A stretch of DNA of 41,701 bases from Scatosoma sp045654025 (GCA_045654025.1 JAZOMO010000006.1:1-41701); one strand, 5' to 3'. Positions 31,436 to 40,714 are shown, numbered from the stretch's first letter. The notes: generated by a model from the letters alone, not told the origin. Program-made: numbers and translations.

Positions 31436-33856
31436 ATGAAAAAATTTACCAAATTAATTACAACGGCCTTGGCGGCTGCGGTCGCTTTTGCCAGCATCCC
31501 TGCACTCCCTGCCATTTACACGCAGGACACCATTGTTGCTAGCGCGGCAAGCACCGACACTACCCCTACTGGGTACACCAAAGCCTCGGACGTTAATTAT
31601 AAAACGGTCAGCGGCACGGTTGTCAACTGGGGTTCGCGTGAAGAAGATTGCGTCTTCCTTTCCACGTACGCGCAGGCGTTTTATTCGGGTGACAATAGCT
31701 TTGCCTCTTGGTCGCAACTTGGTGGAAATTCTAACACATCTTCCACGCCTAGTTCTTCCTTGTACAAAGCGTTGCAGTCGTATATGAAGAGTAAGCATAG
31801 CAGGACAAACAGCTATGCCGACAACAAGGATTACGCAAAATACACCGACTGTGTGAAGAACGGATATACAAGCTACATCTCCTCCTTCTATTCAGGTACG
31901 CAAATCGGACCTGGCTGGGACGGTAGTTGGAACCGTGAACACACCTGGCCCAACAGTAAAGGGCTCGGCGGAAGCGACGAAAACGATATGATGATGATTC
32001 GTCCCACTTCCGTCAGCGAAAATAGCAGCCGCGGAAATAAGGCATACGGCGAAAGCGGTAGCTACTACTTCCCCAACAGTGAAAGCGGCGGTAAACACGA
32101 CCTGCGCGGCGACTGCGCACGTATTGTTTTGTATACCTACACCCGTTGGGGCAATACCAGCTATATGTGGGGCACAAGCGGCGTTATGGAGAGCAAATCC
32201 GTCCTCTTGAAATGGATGGAAGAAGACCCCGTTGATACCTGGGAAATGGGTAGAAACGACGCTGTACAGTCCGTCACGGGTACGAGAAACGTGTTCGTTG
32301 ACTATCCCGAACTTGCTTGGTTGTTATTCAGCGAAAGCGTACCCACGGGCATGAACACCCCTTCCATGACTGCAAACGGCGGCGTAGTCGTTCCCCCCAG
32401 CGATAGCACGGGCGGCGGTTCGACAACCGACCCTGAACAACCCGACACCCCTACCGTTGAATTGCCCGCGGCAAATTCTACCGTTTCGATTGCAAAGGCT
32501 GTGGAAATCGGCGCAAGTATGGCGCACAACACCACCACTTCGGACAAGTACTATATCACGGGTACGGTTGCTGATATTTCCAACACACAATATGGAAATA
32601 TGAATATCACCGACGGCAACGGCAACAAAATTTACATTTACGGCACGTATAGCGCAGACGGTAAAACTCGTTTTGACGCTTTGACCACTAAGCCCGCCGT
32701 AGGTGATACCATCACCGTCTATTCGGTTATCGGTAATTACAACGGCGCACAGCTGAAAAACGCTTGGATTCAGAGCATTAACGACAACGGCTCCTCTGGT
32801 GGCAACAGTAGCTCTGGCGGCAATAGTAGCACGGGCGGCAACAGCAGTTCCTCCAGTAGCAGCTCCTCCAGCAGCTCCAGTAGTTCCAGTAGCTCCAGCG
32901 GCTCGACGATGAACCCCGAACTGCCCGACGATTGCTTGGCAGTATTCAATCTGGGCGCTAACGGCTCGGCTTCGCACGTAGACGGTAGCTCCGCGGTAAC
33001 AACAAAAACCTACACGGAAAACGGATACACCTTAAATATTACGAACGGCACTCAGCTTTATCCCGCTTCCAGAGACGCCAAAGGCAATTCCTGCTTGAAA
33101 TTAGGTAGTTCGAAGAACGTTGGCTCGTTTAAATTCACTGTCGCAGACGACGTTGAAACCGTCACGATTGAGGCAGCAAAATATAAGACAAACGCCTCCA
33201 CATTGAAAGTCAATGGCACGGAATATACCTTAAGTAAAAACTCTGACAACGGAGAATATGAAACCATCAGCGTGGACACCTCCGTTAACAAGACGGTCAA
33301 TATCGAGACGACCAGCGGCGGCAAGCGCGCGATGATTAACACGATTACCTTCTACGGCGCAGTTGATGATTCTACGGGCGGTAGCGGCTCGGTTGACCCC
33401 GAATTGCCTGACGATAGCTCGACGGGCGGTAGCGGCTCGGTAAACCCCGAATTGCCTGACGATAGCTCGACGGGCGGTAGCGGCTCGGTAACCCCCGAAC
33501 TGCCTGACGAAAGCTCGACGGGCGACAGCTCCACTGATTCCGAACTGCCTGACGACAGCTCGACGGGCGACAGCTCCACCGATTCCGAACTGCCTGACGA
33601 CAGCTCGACGGGCGACAGCTCGACCGATTCCGAACTGCCTAACGACAGCTCGACGGGCGACAGCTCGACTGATTCCGAACTGCCTGATGACAGCTCGACG
33701 GGCGACAGCTCAGCCAAACCTGAAATCCCCGATGACAGCTCGACAGATGGCAACGGTTGTAACAGCGGTTGCGGCGGCACAATCAGCATTGGCGCTGTAG
33801 GACTTATCGGCGCGCTGACGGCGGCATTCATCTTCTTGAAAAAGAAAGAACAGTAA
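31436..33856 (+). CDS. Secreted, membrane-anchored endonuclease I with OB-fold and repeat stalk
   Basis: An 806-aa modular protein. A signal peptide (residues 1-38) precedes an endonuclease I (EndA/NucM-type) domain of about 60-300, with the His-Me core WNREHTWP (H169), DMMMIRPTSVSENSSRGN and RGDCARIVLYTY. Residues 345-450 resemble a nuclease-associated OB fold (ITGTVADI to IGNYNGAQL). A serine-rich linker (458-489), a beta domain (about 500-650) and Asp-Ser-Ser-Thr-Gly repeats (about 655-775) follow. The protein ends with GCNSGCGG, a hydrophobic helix and KKKEQ, a likely membrane anchor. It probably degrades extracellular DNA at the cell surface. The message may be near-leaderless; GAGGG overlaps the predicted start of transcription. 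Confidence 0.9.
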   Translation: MKKFTKLITTALAAAVAFASIPALPAIYTQDTIVASAASTDTTPTGYTKASDVNYKTVSGTVVNWGSREEDCVFLSTYAQAFYSGDNSFASWSQLGGNSNTSSTPSSSLYKALQSYMKSKHSRTNSYADNKDYAKYTDCVKNGYTSYISSFYSGTQIGPGWDGSWNREHTWPNSKGLGGSDENDMMMIRPTSVSENSSRGNKAYGESGSYYFPNSESGGKHDLRGDCARIVLYTYTRWGNTSYMWGTSGVMESKSVLLKWMEEDPVDTWEMGRNDAVQSVTGTRNVFVDYPELAWLLFSESVPTGMNTPSMTANGGVVVPPSDSTGGGSTTDPEQPDTPTVELPAANSTVSIAKAVEIGASMAHNTTTSDKYYITGTVADISNTQYGNMNITDGNGNKIYIYGTYSADGKTRFDALTTKPAVGDTITVYSVIGNYNGAQLKNAWIQSINDNGSSGGNSSSGGNSSTGGNSSSSSSSSSSSSSSSSSSSGSTMNPELPDDCLAVFNLGANGSASHVDGSSAVTTKTYTENGYTLNITNGTQLYPASRDAKGNSCLKLGSSKNVGSFKFTVADDVETVTIEAAKYKTNASTLKVNGTEYTLSKNSDNGEYETISVDTSVNKTVNIETTSGGKRAMINTITFYGAVDDSTGGSGSVDPELPDDSSTGGSGSVNPELPDDSSTGGSGSVTPELPDESSTGDSSTDSELPDDSSTGDSSTDSELPDDSSTGDSSTDSELPNDSSTGDSSTDSELPDDSSTGDSSAKPEIPDDSSTDGNGCNSGCGGTISIGAVGLIGALTAAFIFLKKKEQ

Positions 33857-33870
33857 AACTTAACAACAAA

Positions 33871-33897
33871 AAAAGACGGCGACAAGCCGTCTTTTTT
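33871..33897. terminator. Bidirectional terminator between endonuclease and esterase genes
   Basis: AAAGACGGC and GCCGTCTTT pair around GACAA, with long A and T runs on either side. It ends both convergent messages. Confidence 0.93.
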
Positions 33898-33906
33898 ATT
33901 TACTGT

Positions 33907-34728
33907 TTAATACTTTTCCGATACGTAAATGCGGAAGAACTTTGCACACTCGTCTACCCAGCCGCGATCCTCTTCCAACGCCCTTTCGTCAAAAGCCGCC
34001 GAAACTTCGTAATCCGCAAGGGAGATACCGTGTCTACCAAACGGATAAATATGCAGGGCGAATTGCACCCCTGCCTTTTTCATCGCCATCGCATAACGCA
34101 GAGCGTTTTCGCACGAAACAAGTTGATCCTCGTACGTAGACCAAATGAATGCAGGCGGAGTATCTTTCGTCACACGCTCGTCAAGGTTTAACGTAGGAAG
34201 TAAGCGAGCCTGCTCTTCCTCGGGAAGATTCTTTAATAAGTTCGTAAACGAGCCAACGTGCCCCTGCTGATAGATGACGGGATAAGAAAGCCCCACCGCC
34301 GTCGGCTTGCAATCCAAAGGTTTGCCGTACTTTTCTTCGACTAGCATATACTCGTTGGCAAGGTCGGCAACCAAATGTCCGCCCGCCGAGAAGCCCACCG
34401 CAAACACCTCGTCAGGGTTGACAAAGAACGCCTCCGCATTTTTGCGAACGTAGTCCAGCGACGCCGACAGCTCCAACAACTGCTCGGGATAGGAAACGCC
34501 ATCTGTCACCGTTTTGTATCGCAACACAAACGCCTGAAAGCCACGCGCCACAAATGCAAGCGCAACGTTGGTAGCCTCACGTTCCGAACAATGCGCATAG
34601 CCACCGCCGGGAGCAACCACCACCGCAGGGCGTTTGCCATTGTTATAAACGTCGATGCAGATACATTCTAAACTGCCACCCTGCAATCCGTATTCCTTTT
34701 GTAAATCGACCACTTTCTGGTTTAACAT
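33907..34728 (-). CDS. Alpha/beta-hydrolase fold esterase (BD-FAE/acetyl esterase-like)
   Basis: A 273-aa hydrolase. The oxyanion-hole motif is VVVAPGGGYAHCS, the nucleophile elbow is GFSAGGH, and the likely Asp and His are in STYEDQLV and PFGRHGIS. This arrangement occurs in acetyl xylan esterases and related short-chain esterases. No signal peptide is visible, so it is probably intracellular. AAAGGAGG precedes the ATG well. It is the last gene of the lepA-to-esterase run, 12 nt after gltX. The natural substrate is not known. Confidence 0.88.
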   Translation of the reverse strand: MLNQKVVDLQKEYGLQGGSLECICIDVYNNGKRPAVVVAPGGGYAHCSEREATNVALAFVARGFQAFVLRYKTVTDGVSYPEQLLELSASLDYVRKNAEAFFVNPDEVFAVGFSAGGHLVADLANEYMLVEEKYGKPLDCKPTAVGLSYPVIYQQGHVGSFTNLLKNLPEEEQARLLPTLNLDERVTKDTPPAFIWSTYEDQLVSCENALRYAMAMKKAGVQFALHIYPFGRHGISLADYEVSAAFDERALEEDRGWVDECAKFFRIYVSEKY

Positions 34729-34740
34729 ATCAGCCTCCTT

Positions 34741-36381
34741 TTATAAAACAGCGATAGCCGCCTGCAGACGAGCTCGCGTTTCCGCTTCGCCTAAAATTTG
34801 CATAATCGTCCAAAGGTCGGGGGTATTTGCAAGCCCCGTCGTCGCAATACGGAGCAATTCCGCTACGTCCGAAACACTGCCAGGGAACGCCGCAGGATCT
34901 GCCTTGTACGCTTTCATATCGGTGGCAAAGCCGTTCTTTTCCGCAACTTCCTTCACCTTGCCAAACCAGCCCTGATTGTCGTCCGCATAGTCGTATGCCG
35001 CCGCAAAATCAGAAAGGATTTGTTTTACCGTTGCATTGTCAATCTTATACGCATATTCGGGTTGGAAACCGCCCTTGAAAAACCAAGCAATCGTTTCCAG
35101 AGCCTGCTTTGCGCAGATGAAGTCCTTTCTTCTCTTCTTGCCGCCGATGCCCATGTACAGCGTGAGAATCTTCAGCATGAAATCCTTGTCCGCAAAATAT
35201 GCCTTTTGCGCCTCCGTGCCGTAGTCGTTTGCCCATTCCTGCAAGAAATCGTACATTTCCTCTGCAGAAAGAGTCGCCAAATAGGTCTTGGAAATATCGT
35301 TCAGCTTTACAATGTCGAACAGAGCACCGCTCTTACCCATTTTACCGATAGAGTACTTAAATTCTTCCAGAGGCGTTTCGGGGTTTTTCAGCAGCCATTC
35401 CTCGAAGTTGGAATTGAGAAGAGTAAGCATATACGTCTTGACCGCCTGCTTGTGGTAGCCTTGTTCACGGTAGAAGGTCAAGGACGCCTCGGGGTCTTTA
35501 CGCTTCGACAGCTTGCGGCGCACCTCACCGTCAATCTTCTGAATGGAGCAGTTATGACCGTAACGAGGCAATTTAAAGCCCAAAACGTTGAACAATTCGA
35601 TATGGATAGGCAGAGAGGAGAGCCACTCTTCCCCACGGATAACCAAGGTCGTGCGCATAAAATGGTCGTCGATTGCGTGCGCGAAATGGTAGGTGGGAAT
35701 TCCGTCCGATTTCAAAATAACCACGTCTTGGTTGTTTTCCGTGACCGTAATATCCCCCTTTACCGCATCGCGGAAGGTGTGCTTTTTCTCCACGTCTCCC
35801 TGCGAACGAAGACGAATGACGTAAGGTTTACCCGCCTTGACGTTCGCCTCAATCTCCTCTTCGGTGAGGTTGCGACAATGCGCGAATTCGCCGTAGTAGC
35901 CGGGCAACAGCTTCTTTTCCGTTTGATGATTACGGGTCGCCTCCAACGCTTCTTCGGTACAGAAACAAGGGTACGCAAGCCCACGACGAATCAAATCCTT
36001 CGCAAACGCGTGGTAAATTTCCGCGCGCTGACGCTGATAGTAAGGACCATATGCCCCACCCATGTCTGCGCCTTCGTCAAATTCCACCCCAAAGTATTTA
36101 AGGGAAGACTGAATGACCTCTACTGCACCCTCTACTTTACGTTTTTCGTCCGTGTCCTCGATGCGAAGATAGAAAACACCGCCGCTTTGGTGGGCAATAC
36201 GCTCGTTTGCGAGCGCAACGTACAAGTTGCCGATGTGCATAAAGCCCGTCGGACTGGGTGCAAGTCTGGTGACTTCTGCACCTTTTTCTAAACCTCTTTC
36301 CGGATATTGCGCCTCGTAATATTCCAGCGGCTTTACGTCCGCATCGGGAATCAAAAGATTAGCAAGTTTTTCGTAATTCAT
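34741..36381 (-). CDS. gltX: Glutamyl-tRNA synthetase
   Basis: A 546-aa class I synthetase. The signature APSPTGFMHIGN has HIGN at 49-52, the catalytic loop is KLSKRKD near residue 290, and DDHFMRTTLVIRGEEWLSSLPIH is the conserved core segment. An N-terminal extension of about 35 residues precedes the Rossmann fold, and the protein is some 60 residues longer than the B. subtilis enzyme; this form is familiar from several clostridia. It charges tRNA-Glu, and tRNA-Gln for later amidation in organisms without GlnRS. GAGG lies about 10 nt before the ATG. Confidence 0.96.
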   Translation of the reverse strand: MNYEKLANLLIPDADVKPLEYYEAQYPERGLEKGAEVTRLAPSPTGFMHIGNLYVALANERIAHQSGGVFYLRIEDTDEKRKVEGAVEVIQSSLKYFGVEFDEGADMGGAYGPYYQRQRAEIYHAFAKDLIRRGLAYPCFCTEEALEATRNHQTEKKLLPGYYGEFAHCRNLTEEEIEANVKAGKPYVIRLRSQGDVEKKHTFRDAVKGDITVTENNQDVVILKSDGIPTYHFAHAIDDHFMRTTLVIRGEEWLSSLPIHIELFNVLGFKLPRYGHNCSIQKIDGEVRRKLSKRKDPEASLTFYREQGYHKQAVKTYMLTLLNSNFEEWLLKNPETPLEEFKYSIGKMGKSGALFDIVKLNDISKTYLATLSAEEMYDFLQEWANDYGTEAQKAYFADKDFMLKILTLYMGIGGKKRRKDFICAKQALETIAWFFKGGFQPEYAYKIDNATVKQILSDFAAAYDYADDNQGWFGKVKEVAEKNGFATDMKAYKADPAAFPGSVSDVAELLRIATTGLANTPDLWTIMQILGEAETRARLQAAIAVL

Positions 36382-36411
36382 AATAGGAATACCTCTAATT
36401 ATATTTCTTTG

Positions 36412-37443
36412 TTATAAAAGGAAATCCACGTTTTGCCGTGTGATTTCATACAAACCGTTTTCAATACCGTGCACAAGGCTTACCGCCGCCTCGGCTACGG
36501 GAGTTTCTACCCCCGCGGCTCTGCCTGCCGCCACCAACGCTCCGCAGACATAGTCCACATCGCATCTTCTGCCGTTTTCAATATCCGCAAGCATTCCCGA
36601 TTTTAGCAATCGGTGTTTTTTTATTGCCTTTGGCAATAACGCGTAGATGAGCTGTGTTTTAAAAAAGCCTTTGCCGCCAAACACCTTTTCTAAATCGTGC
36701 CGATTCAGCTTTTCTGAGCGGACACCGCTTGCCTTTGCCACCGCAATCGCCTCGCGAAGGATTGCAAGGACGGGCTTTCTTGCTTTTCTATCCTTGGCAA
36801 CCTCGCCAAACGTCAAGCCTGTAATCGTGGACATCGTGGAAAACGCCGCATTGATTGCCAGCTTTGACCAACGCGCCCCCAACAAGTTGTCCGTCGTTTT
36901 AACAAACTCGGGATTGCCGCAGACCGCGCCTGCTTTTTCTAAAATACTTTTTAACGCATCGTTTTTCGAATTGTCGTTTTGATAGCCGCCGCACAGCATC
37001 GACATCGACGAAAGCGTGGACGTCAATTCCACAACGCCGTCACCAACGAAATTCGCCCCAAAGGAAACCACGCCGCCATAGGTTCGTTCTTTCCCAAGCA
37101 CCTCTGCCACGATTTCCTCGGGTAAGCCGTTTTGGGTCGTACAGACGATGCCGTTGTCCGTCAGTTTACCATGCAAAAAGCGTAAGATTTGCGGATTTTC
37201 ACGCTGTTTGGTCATCAGGAAGATGACGTCGTATTTTTCCGTCATTTCCTCGGGCAACAACGCCGATACCTGAACGTTCTTTTCTACGTCGTCCGCCACG
37301 CAACGAACGGTTGCGCCGCTTTGTCGCAGCCCTGCCACGTGCATTTTGTTGCGGGTGATTAAATCCACGGGTTGACCTCCCTCGGTCAAGAACGCCCCAA
37401 GCACCGTGCCCATCGCGCCCGCGCCGTAGATTGCAACCCTCAC
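36412..37443 (-). CDS. panE: 2-dehydropantoate 2-reductase (ketopantoate reductase)
   Basis: A 343-aa NADPH-dependent reductase of pantothenate synthesis. It starts at GTG 37443 with GGGGG upstream and overlaps the aroK stop as GTGA. The Rossmann motif is GAGAMG (residues 7-12); LMTKQRENPQ, TTQNGLPEE, GVVSFGAN and the catalytic-Lys helix ARWSKLAINAAFSTMS are as in ApbA/PanE. An ATG 57 nt upstream lies within aroK and is not needed. The family contains paralogues acting on other 2-oxoacids, so the exact substrate is likely but not certain. Confidence 0.87.
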   Translation of the reverse strand: MRVAIYGAGAMGTVLGAFLTEGGQPVDLITRNKMHVAGLRQSGATVRCVADDVEKNVQVSALLPEEMTEKYDVIFLMTKQRENPQILRFLHGKLTDNGIVCTTQNGLPEEIVAEVLGKERTYGGVVSFGANFVGDGVVELTSTLSSMSMLCGGYQNDNSKNDALKSILEKAGAVCGNPEFVKTTDNLLGARWSKLAINAAFSTMSTITGLTFGEVAKDRKARKPVLAILREAIAVAKASGVRSEKLNRHDLEKVFGGKGFFKTQLIYALLPKAIKKHRLLKSGMLADIENGRRCDVDYVCGALVAAGRAAGVETPVAEAAVSLVHGIENGLYEITRQNVDFLL

Positions 37444-37934
37444 CGAATTGCCCCCTCGATCGCCCGCGCCGACTGTTCGACCGTCAACCCGTCCAAACAA
37501 ACGACCACGTCAGCGTACTTCTCGTACAAGGGAACACGCTCGTTGTACAAATCGCGCAAGGTATACCCCTCTTTCAGCGCAACGCCACGCGCTTTTAAAT
37601 CCCCTAAACGTCTATCAATTTCCTCGTAGGAGAGCTGAAGATAGACGACTTTACCGATCTTTTTCAACGCCTCTAACGCTTTCTCGCGGTAGATAACACT
37701 GCCGCCCGTCGCAATCACGCAACGAGAAGCGCAGATTTCCGAATTGACCTTCGCCTCGATATCCAAAAAGGTTTCCGTGCCCTTCTTTGCAATAATCTCC
37801 GGCAGGCGCATCCCTTCGCGCGCAACGATAACGCTGTCGCTGTCGATGTAGCCGTAACCGATGAGTTCCGAAAGGTACGTGCCTACCGTCGTTTTGCCAC
37901 TGCCTGGCATACCGATTAAAATAACGTTATTCAT
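37440..37934 (-). CDS. aroK: Shikimate kinase
   Basis: A 164-aa P-loop kinase. The Walker A is GMPGSGKT (residues 8-15), IDSDSVIVAREGMRLPEI holds the Asp of the shikimate site, TFLDIEAKV and CVIATGGSVIYRE supply the Arg-free variant of the GGG motif, and RVPLYEKYADV is near the C-terminus. It phosphorylates shikimate in aromatic amino acid synthesis. The ATG at 37934 has GGAG about 9 nt upstream; the ATG 21 nt earlier overlaps the NUDIX gene and has no binding site. Confidence 0.92.
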   Translation of the reverse strand: MNNVILIGMPGSGKTTVGTYLSELIGYGYIDSDSVIVAREGMRLPEIIAKKGTETFLDIEAKVNSEICASRCVIATGGSVIYREKALEALKKIGKVVYLQLSYEEIDRRLGDLKARGVALKEGYTLRDLYNERVPLYEKYADVVVCLDGLTVEQSARAIEGAIR

Positions 37935-37938
37935 AAGC

Positions 37939-38340
37939 TTATTCTCCAAACACACGACGAATCGCGTTTACAATCTCTGCATCCGCAGGCGCCCACTCCT
38001 CTGCGTTCAATTCACAAGGAGCAAACCAGCGATAGCTCTCGTGCTCCTTTAAGGTAAAGGACGAAAGCATCTCACATTCATACAGCCAAAGTGTGATGAT
38101 AAAATCGGGATATTCGTAGGTGTCGCTGGCGTACAGAGCGCCTACGCGCACGTCTAAGTCCAGTTCCTCTTTCAGTTCCCGTTTTACGGCGTCTTCGCCA
38201 CGTTCGCCCGGCTCAATTTTACCGCCTGCAAACTCGTATTTATGCGCCACGTACGGATAGGGGCTGTCCCCACGCTTGGTGGCAAGCAGTTTGCCGTTTT
38301 CAAAAATCAACGCCGCCGCAACCTGTATATGCTTTTTCAT
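37939..38340 (-). CDS. NUDIX hydrolase, MutT-like
   Basis: A 133-aa protein with the Nudix box from G40 to L62 (GKIEPGE then REL-KEEL); the box residue usually Gly near the end is Asp61. The start HIQVAAALIFENGKLLATKR and KYEFAGGK match MutT and CTP/dNTP pyrophosphohydrolases that clean damaged nucleotides or hydrolyse 5-methyl-dCTP. The substrate is not determinable. It lies between the M42 peptidase (26 nt) and aroK (4 nt). Confidence 0.9.
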   Translation of the reverse strand: MKKHIQVAAALIFENGKLLATKRGDSPYPYVAHKYEFAGGKIEPGERGEDAVKRELKEELDLDVRVGALYASDTYEYPDFIITLWLYECEMLSSFTLKEHESYRWFAPCELNAEEWAPADAEIVNAIRRVFGE

Positions 38341-38366
38341 AATCCTAACCTAATTTGCTGAAATTC

Positions 38367-39404
38367 TTACAGTCCTAAATACGCCGCAATCAAGTCAATG
38401 GTATTATAAATACCTTTGAGGTGGGTGCGCTCCATACCGTGCGAAGCGTGTACCCCGGGGCCGATTAAGCCGCCTTTCAAGTTCTTACCTGCCGCATACG
38501 CCGCATCGACGTCCGAGCCGTAATAGGGATATACGTCCGCCGCATAGTCAAGACCGTTCTCTTTCGCAAGCGCAAGCAAGCGTTCTACCATCTCGTAATC
38601 GTACGGGCCGCGGCTGTCCTTCACGCACACGGAAACCTGCGTTTCCTTGCAGGCAAGCCCTGCGCCAACACAGCCCATATCCACCGCCAACAGTTCGTCC
38701 ACGTCGCCCAAGGTCGCCGCGCCGTGCCCTACTTCCTCGTAGTTCGTGAAATAGAAATCCACGTCGTATTGAGGCACAAGCCCTTCTTCCTTCATCATAT
38801 TGAGCACGGTCAAAAGGCATGCGCTGCCTGCCTTGTCGTCCAAGAAACGGGATTTAATATAGCCGCTGTCCGTAAAGCGGGTCTTCGTATCCAAGGCAAT
38901 CATACTGCCCGTGCGAATCCCAAGCGCCGCTACGTCCGCCGCCGAAGAAACTTCCTCGTCAAGGCGTACGTACATAGTGTTTTCCGTGCGCTCCTTCGTG
39001 CTTGCATCACGATAGACGTGGCAAGAGGGAGAATCGCATAAAAACGTACCCGTGTAGCGTTTGCCGCCGTCTGCATACACCTCGCAATATTCGCCATCCC
39101 AAGTAGGCAAAATCGGGCCGCCTAACACGGAGAAACGGATTTTGCTGTCCCCGTCAACCCCTTTGACAAGCGCACCCAAGGTGTCTACGTGCGCGGAAAG
39201 CGCCAAACGCTTTGCGCTCGATTTGCCTTTGACGGAAACCTTGACCAGACGTTTGTTGTCAATTTTCGCAGTATAGCCAAGCTCGGTCAAATGCTCTTGC
39301 AATCGCTCGTTGACTGCGCCAGAAAAGCCCGTGGGGCTGTTTACCGACAATAATTCGGCAAGGGTGTTGCAGATATAGACGTAGTAGTTTTCCGCTCTTT
39401 TCAT
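38367..39404 (-). CDS. M42-family metallo-aminopeptidase
   Basis: A 345-aa cocatalytic metallopeptidase. Likely ligands are H72 with D74 in SAHVDTLG, D190 in FLDDKAG, E223-E224 in NYEEVGHG, D242 in AVDMGCVG and a His in GVHASHGMERTH near the end. This set is typical of glutamyl/deblocking aminopeptidases of family M42, which form large tetrahedral assemblies. No signal peptide is present, so it probably degrades cytoplasmic peptides. The start overlaps the hemW stop as ATGA, with GAGG upstream. Confidence 0.92.
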   Translation of the reverse strand: MKRAENYYVYICNTLAELLSVNSPTGFSGAVNERLQEHLTELGYTAKIDNKRLVKVSVKGKSSAKRLALSAHVDTLGALVKGVDGDSKIRFSVLGGPILPTWDGEYCEVYADGGKRYTGTFLCDSPSCHVYRDASTKERTENTMYVRLDEEVSSAADVAALGIRTGSMIALDTKTRFTDSGYIKSRFLDDKAGSACLLTVLNMMKEEGLVPQYDVDFYFTNYEEVGHGAATLGDVDELLAVDMGCVGAGLACKETQVSVCVKDSRGPYDYEMVERLLALAKENGLDYAADVYPYYGSDVDAAYAAGKNLKGGLIGPGVHASHGMERTHLKGIYNTIDLIAAYLGL

Positions 39405-40537
39405 TCCTCTTCTACCTCCATAGGGATTTCGTCCACGAACGGCATCAATACCGAATTTTGTACGTACAGGTATTCGTCCTTAATGCGGACGTTATCGCCG
39501 TCTAATTGCAGATATTCCAGGCTCTTTTTGAACGCCGTGGGGAAATCCTCGCCAACGTTCGTGCCAAACTGACGTTTGTATTCCGAGAGGGAGAACCCGT
39601 ATTTCGTACGAAGTCCAAGCATGATAAATTCAAACTTTGCTTCGCCGTCCGTCACCTTCTCGCAGGTGATAGCAGGATAGAATCCTGAAATGATACACTT
39701 CATATACTCGTCAAGGTCGAAGGTGTTGGTAAATCTCTGCCCCAGCATAAACGAGCTTGCCGCAACGCCAAAGCCGATATACTCGCCACGTTTCCAGTAG
39801 TTTAAGTTATGACGGCTCTCGTACCCTTCGTAAGCGAAGTTAGACACCTCGTAGCGGACGTAGCCCTTCTCCTTCAACAAGCCGTAGCCATAGTCGTACA
39901 TTTCGGCAACCTCGTCCGCATCGGGGAGCTCACCGTTTAAATAATCAGTATAGATAGGCGTGCCGTCCTCTACCGTCAACGCGTACATGGATATGTGCTT
40001 TGAACCGCAGGCGTGCGCAAGTTCAATCGTCTTGCGGATATCCTCTTTCGTTTGGTTCTTTAAGCCGAGCATGACGTCCGTGCTAAAGTTTTCGCCCTCC
40101 AACAGCTTGGTTGCATAGACGTAGTCCCTTGCGTTATGGATACGCCCCAAGTCTTCTAATTGTTCATCAATCGCCGTCTGCAGACCGATAGAGAAACGGT
40201 TGATACCCGCCTCTTTGTAGGTCTTGATTTTGCTTTCGCTGATCGTACCGGGATTGAGTTCCAACGTAATTTCCGCGTCCTTGGAAAGGGTAAAGCAGTT
40301 TTTGATTTGTTTCATCGCCCCTGCAATCAGCTTGGGGGGAATGTATGAGGGAGTACCGCCACCAAAATACACGGTGTCGAATACGTAGCTTTTCAGTTCC
40401 TCTCCACGCATCTTCAGCTCCTTGTAAAGGCAAGCCATATACGCCTCAGCGTAGTTGATTTTGTCGGGATAGGAAACGAAATCACAGTAAGTACATTTGT
40501 GCCGACAGAACGGCACGTGAATATAAATTCCAGGCAT
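39401..40537 (-). CDS. hemW: Radical SAM heme chaperone HemW
   Basis: A 378-aa protein with the radical SAM cluster motif C11-x3-C15-x2-C18 in CRHKCTYCDF, YFGGGTPSYI, LNPGTI and RFSIGLQTAIDEQL. It lacks the fourth N-terminal cysteine arrangement of true HemN, as HemW proteins do (CxxxCxxC-F). HemW inserts heme into membrane proteins rather than oxidising coproporphyrinogen. Its place next to lepA is conserved in Firmicutes. GGAG lies about 8 nt before the ATG. It is followed without a gap by the M42 peptidase gene. Confidence 0.94.
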   Translation of the reverse strand: MPGIYIHVPFCRHKCTYCDFVSYPDKINYAEAYMACLYKELKMRGEELKSYVFDTVYFGGGTPSYIPPKLIAGAMKQIKNCFTLSKDAEITLELNPGTISESKIKTYKEAGINRFSIGLQTAIDEQLEDLGRIHNARDYVYATKLLEGENFSTDVMLGLKNQTKEDIRKTIELAHACGSKHISMYALTVEDGTPIYTDYLNGELPDADEVAEMYDYGYGLLKEKGYVRYEVSNFAYEGYESRHNLNYWKRGEYIGFGVAASSFMLGQRFTNTFDLDEYMKCIISGFYPAITCEKVTDGEAKFEFIMLGLRTKYGFSLSEYKRQFGTNVGEDFPTAFKKSLEYLQLDGDNVRIKDEYLYVQNSVLMPFVDEIPMEVEEE

Positions 40538-40589
40538 AAGGGTTTCTCCTAAATGATGGATTAAAATCTACACAGTAAATTAAGCGCGG

Positions 40590-40714
40590 AAAAATCAAGC
40601 AAGATACGAGCAAGACAAGGCGCGCGAGCACCACCGACGGGAGTGCACATAGTCGTACACGAGCGAGGTGGCGCGGAGCGCAACGCCGTATTGCGACGTA
40701 TATTCTTGATTTTT
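40590..40714. repeat. Imperfect intergenic palindrome between lepA and hemW (125 bp)
   Basis: Perfect outer ends AAAAATCAAG and CTTGATTTTT, then further partial complementarity (AGATACG against CGTATAT) and inner CACCACC against GGTGGCG. The right end reaches into the lepA stop codon (40713-40715). The sequence is GC-rich in the middle and unlike the flanking DNA. Confidence 0.65.

Noticed and set aside
32800..33760. DNA-level tandem repeats in the endonuclease gene as a separate repeat feature
   Set aside because: The repeats follow codons of the Ser/Thr/Gly-rich stalk and are explained by the protein's low complexity.
34798..36291. 497-codon plus-strand frame opposite gltX
   Set aside because: It is the antisense shadow of a clear synthetase gene, with no ribosome binding site or recognisable domain.
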